This document shows positions 61,000 to 64,000 of a DNA stretch of 64,000 nucleotides, piece after piece (position 1 is the first letter of the stretch; each line of letters starts with the position of its first letter). A program made the position numbers and the translations under genes. The stretch lies in assembly GCA_948442695.1 (NCBI GenBank), contig CAOJSF010000006.1, positions 1 to 64,000 of the forward strand. Direction: 5' to 3'. Under the pieces are notes generated by a model. That model worked only from the letters and a program-made list of their open reading frames with translations. It was not told the DNA's origin and ran no database searches. This DNA is from an uncultured Clostridia bacterium. Lineage in GTDB: Bacteria > Bacillota > Clostridia > Christensenellales > UBA1242.

Positions 61000-63174
61000 A
61001 TGTTTGGTACATTATTATCAATAGATGATTCACTCAAACTTTTCTTTGGTCAACTTACTGAGGCTATCGGTTTTGGCGGTTATTTGGGGCTTATCATCGG
61101 CATTGAACTTTTGTTTGTTTTGCTGTTTTCAATCAAAACAATCTTTTCTTATGAAAATCGTTTGAAAAAAATCTTAGACAAGTCAAATGAATGGCTGTTT
61201 AAAAACAAGGTTTTAAAACCTGAAAACATAAAAGAGTTTAACGATATTGTCAAAAAAGGACCAAAACGCTTTGCTTATTACTGGCAACAATTCATTCTTA
61301 ATCGTGAGGGTGGACCTATTGCTTACATGACTGAAGAAAACATCATCGAAAAACCTCTTCGCACAAGCAGTTGGAAAAATAATGTAAGAAATTTAGGCAT
61401 CTTAACTGGTGTTTGGGCTGTGATTGCATTTATGCTAGGTTTAGGCTCTCAATCGGCTGCAACTTTTTCTTTTCAATCTTTTGCTCTTTCACTTTTGCTT
61501 CCTAGCATTGTTCTTATTATCGGAGTAATTGCAATTATCATTATTAAGGGCAAGAGAGTTGTCAATCTTGATGAAATCTATCATCTATATCACATCTTTG
61601 CACGCTTTGTGACAAACGCTTGTGATGAACTTCCTCCATATATTGATTTCAATCTTCTCTTTGAGCGTAAAGAAATTGAAAATGGAAATCCTCAAATCAG
61701 AGAATATTATGAGAAACTTGCAAGAGAGGCCAAAGAGGCTTTTGAAGAAGCATCTCAAAATGAAACAAATTCAATCGACTACAATTTCAGAGGTGTTGGC
61801 GTAGATGGTGCTTTGCTTCTTGAAAGAGCGATGAAGGAAAGTGATGCTTATCTTACCACTAAAAATGCTACTCTTTCAAGAATAGCACAAGTTGAGGCAC
61901 AAAAAGAGGCTCTTAGAAGATCGTTTGAAGAAAAACAAATGGATTTCCAGAGAAAACTTCAAGCATCTAAGGAAAATATAGAACAACTTATTGAAGAACA
62001 AAATACGACAACAAATCGTTTTGATATCGGCAGACTTCGTGAAAGACAGGACAAGGAAGTCAAGAGACAGGAGCAAATCCAGGCTGACCTTGATCACGAA
62101 GAGGCAAAATTTAATTCTGCAAGGGATGAACTTGACAAGGAAATTGAAGAACTTTCAAGAAAAATGGTCAAGGGCTTAGATAAGGCTGAAAAGGGCATGA
62201 CAGCAGAATATCAATCTTTCTTCAAAAAGGTTTTAAAATCTGCATACACGATTGCAGACAATAAAATCAAATCAGAAAAGAGGGCGCTTGTAGAAGAGCG
62301 TAATAATATCGAACAAGAACTTATCAATGTTCAAACACAAATCAAAAGACTTCTTGATGAGAATGTCACTTTAAGAGCAAGACTTGATGAGATATCTCAA
62401 AATCAGGGAAATTCACAGACTGATATTTTGCAGGCTGAAAATGCACAATCTGAAAACAATCAATCTTTGCCAAAAGGAAACTTTGATAAAGAGGGAAATT
62501 TCATTTATGAAGATGGTTCATATCATGATGCAAAAGGTCTTTTCCATGATGTTGATGGCAAAATCTATGACATGAATGGTGTGCTTGTTGATGAAAATGA
62601 TGAAGAGAAAGAAGAGGAATTGCATGAAGAAAATCTTATAAATGAGCAGATTGATAGTTTTGGCAATTTCTTTTCAGAAGAAGAAATCACTGAAATAGAA
62701 AAACAAGAAATTGAAGAGGCTGAAAAGAATGCTCAAGCCAATGACGGAGAAAAAAAAGGCAGAGGCAGACCAAAAAAAGCAGTTAATGAAACTGTAAACG
62801 AGGCTCCTAAAAAAAGAGGTCGTCCAAAAAAGGCGGATGATGAACAGCCTATCTCGCTTGAACCAAAGAAAAAAGGAAGACCTAAAAAGGTGATTTCTGA
62901 GGATGAAATTGAAAACATAAACAATCTCATCAGTGCAGAGGAAAACAAGTTTAATGAAATAAAGGCGACGCTTGACAATAGCATTGACGAGGCACTTGAG
63001 TTAAATCAAGGCATTGAAAGAGATAAAGAAGAAATTATCTCGGCAGTTGAAATGCTTAAAGAACAGGCAAAAGCACTTGAGGGGCGTGATGATGCAGGTG
63101 AAGAACTTAAAAAAATCAACGCACGCATTGAGACTCTTATAAACGACATAACCTCTTTAAGCGGAAAGAAATAA
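61000..63174 (+). CDS. Three-TM coiled-coil protein with three AT-hooks
   Basis: 724-aa membrane protein of unknown family. TM helices at about residues 29-48 (GLIIGIELLFVLLFSIKT), 134-152 and 166-192; charge distribution predicts the bulk to be cytoplasmic. Coiled coil covers about 300-480 (EQLIEEQNTTTN, EVKRQEQIQADLDHEE). A repeat region near 505-540 reads GNFIYEDGSYHDAKGLFHD. Three AT-hooks follow at about 585-630: GRGRPKK, KRGRPKK and KKGRPKK, which bind the minor groove of AT-rich DNA. The ATG at 61000 has AAGGAG upstream. A membrane-to-nucleoid link is an inference. Terminator at 63246-63280. Confidence 0.78.
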   Translation: MFGTLLSIDDSLKLFFGQLTEAIGFGGYLGLIIGIELLFVLLFSIKTIFSYENRLKKILDKSNEWLFKNKVLKPENIKEFNDIVKKGPKRFAYYWQQFILNREGGPIAYMTEENIIEKPLRTSSWKNNVRNLGILTGVWAVIAFMLGLGSQSAATFSFQSFALSLLLPSIVLIIGVIAIIIIKGKRVVNLDEIYHLYHIFARFVTNACDELPPYIDFNLLFERKEIENGNPQIREYYEKLAREAKEAFEEASQNETNSIDYNFRGVGVDGALLLERAMKESDAYLTTKNATLSRIAQVEAQKEALRRSFEEKQMDFQRKLQASKENIEQLIEEQNTTTNRFDIGRLRERQDKEVKRQEQIQADLDHEEAKFNSARDELDKEIEELSRKMVKGLDKAEKGMTAEYQSFFKKVLKSAYTIADNKIKSEKRALVEERNNIEQELINVQTQIKRLLDENVTLRARLDEISQNQGNSQTDILQAENAQSENNQSLPKGNFDKEGNFIYEDGSYHDAKGLFHDVDGKIYDMNGVLVDENDEEKEEELHEENLINEQIDSFGNFFSEEEITEIEKQEIEEAEKNAQANDGEKKGRGRPKKAVNETVNEAPKKRGRPKKADDEQPISLEPKKKGRPKKVISEDEIENINNLISAEENKFNEIKATLDNSIDEALELNQGIERDKEEIISAVEMLKEQAKALEGRDDAGEELKKINARIETLINDITSLSGKK

Positions 63175-63245
63175 TTTGAAATTGCAAATTAATTAATTGA
63201 TGATTTTAAATTTGAACTGTCTTTGATGAGAAGACTTGACAAATT

Positions 63246-63280
63246 AAAAAATTCCACAAGTTTTTGTGGAATTTTTTTTG
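63246..63280. terminator. Intrinsic terminator
   Basis: AAAAATTCCACAA, loop GTTT, TTGTGGAATTTTT and T-run; serves the + strand gene and possibly the convergent one. Confidence 0.85.
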
Positions 63281-63401
63281 TTTGTTTTGATAATACTCAA
63301 ATTTTAAGATTGTCTTAAAATCAAATTGTATATCTATGATTTTGTTTGTTTTAAAATTGAATTTGTGCTTTCATTAAAAAATTTTCATCGAAAGAAATTT
63401 A

Positions 63402-63875
63402 TTACATATCAAATGTATATTCGTTTTCATGTTGCTCTTTCCATTCCTGGTCAGCAGAAATGAAAACAGGATTTTCATATTCCTCTTTTTCGTAATCTTT
63501 GTTTACCTGACTGATAATTGTGTTTTCGCAGAACTTAATATATTGTTTTGCTTTTATTATATCAGATTTTAGAGAGGTCATTTTAGTCTCAAGTTTATAG
63601 ATTTCTTTTCTATTTTCTTGTCTTGCAATTTCAAGATTTTTAAGTTTTTCGAATGCTGTCATTCTTTCTTCTTGAATTTTTGGTGAGTTGTTGCCAGGCA
63701 TTTTAAGGAAATCGCTATATTTGTTGAATTCAGCATTTGCTTGAGCCTTCTTCTCAAGAATTTGCTGTTCTTTTTTCAACAATCCTTTTTTTTCTTCATT
63801 TAAAATGCTGTAATTTGATTTTAATTTATTGAGTGTTTTTTCTAATTCGCTGATTTTTTCTATGTATTTATTCAT
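63402..63875 (-). CDS. Small coiled-coil protein
   Basis: 157-aa protein, predicted continuous coiled coil over residues 1-120 (KISELEKTLNKLKSNYSIL, KKGLLKKEQQILEKKAQAN), with a break at MPGNNSP near 60, and an acidic C-terminal tail containing ADQEWKEQHENEY. No recognised domain. A strong minus-strand promoter and AAGGAGG ribosome binding site precede the ATG at 63875. Unlike the paralogue pair at 16134 and 18640, no shared N- or C-terminal module is seen. Confidence 0.75.
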   Translation of the reverse strand: MNKYIEKISELEKTLNKLKSNYSILNEEKKGLLKKEQQILEKKAQANAEFNKYSDFLKMPGNNSPKIQEERMTAFEKLKNLEIARQENRKEIYKLETKMTSLKSDIIKAKQYIKFCENTIISQVNKDYEKEEYENPVFISADQEWKEQHENEYTFDM

Positions 63876-63898
63876 AAATACCTCCTTAAATTTGTCAA

Positions 63899-63927
63899 AT
63901 TATAACACATTTCTTTCAAAAAATCAA
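63899..63927 (-). promoter_or_regulatory. Extended -10 promoter of the small coiled-coil gene
   Basis: On the minus strand TTGATT (63922-63927), 17-base spacer, TGT preceding TATAAT (63899-63904). Confidence 0.8.
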
Positions 63928-64000
63928 TAATTTTTAAGAATTTTTTTATAAAGACGAAAAACACAGTTGTTAAGAAATGGAAAAACAAGAAAAAACAAAG

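Overview
The window is strongly AT-rich, uses the standard bacterial code (TGA is a stop, Trp is TGG) and has Gram-positive (Bacillota, Clostridia-like) signatures: GGAGG ribosome binding sites, near-consensus sigma-A promoters with 17-nt spacers, a T-box leader, HelD, AddAB, a Vat-type acetyltransferase and a CDP-glycerol polymerase domain. With an archaeal-type AspRS and a two-gene SufBC-like Fe-S pair, it fits an uncultured, probably gut-associated, anaerobic Clostridia relative. The species cannot be named from the sequence.

Layout. 1-15.6 kb is mostly core: minimal sufCB pair, Smr protein, HAD phosphatase, DUF4116 protein, T-box plus aspS, a degenerate MoxR-like gene beside a DUF2201 metallopeptidase/VWA protein, a dihydrouridine synthase, pgk-tpiA and a radC-family gene. 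15.6-27.2 kb is accessory: two paralogous coiled-coil proteins around a one-TM protein, each with its own promoter or terminator; tRNA-Ser(UGA); a compositionally odd small gene and a broken gene, both preceded by G-homopolymers; and a type III-like restriction-modification operon carrying an extra PD-(D/E)XK nuclease. 27-41 kb holds a LysR regulator and many small enzymes whose families include antibiotic-tolerance members: an APH-fold kinase, a SAM methyltransferase, a Vat/XAT acetyltransferase, HelD and a heterodimeric ABC exporter. 41-53.4 kb holds two more HAD phosphatases, a DMT permease, a GT8/CDP-glycerol transferase fusion, a beta-helix lipoprotein, an anchored ComEC-like metallo-beta-lactamase, a Myb-like coiled-coil protein and a divergent XRE regulator. 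53.7-63.9 kb holds addBA, a large membrane protein with three AT-hooks, and a small coiled-coil protein.

The most unusual feature is structural. Four loci carry short tandem arrays of a roughly 42-bp unit, each starting in the T-run of an intrinsic terminator at the 3' end of a gene (15.9, 21.2, 31.9 and 36.7 kb). A fifth 3'-end array has a 65-bp unit (50.45-50.78 kb). Also notable are two or three genes whose -10 box sits directly before the start codon (leaderless transcripts), convergent genes whose stop codons both lie in a terminator loop, and the candidate membrane-DNA tether at 61.0-63.2 kb.

Several gene starts given here are shorter than the longest open frame, because promoter or ribosome-binding-site positions decide them (7050, 10124, 14830, 16134, 18640, 19986, 27271, 28452, 30644, 34061, 43865, 48014, 51916, 52976, 53735, 61000).
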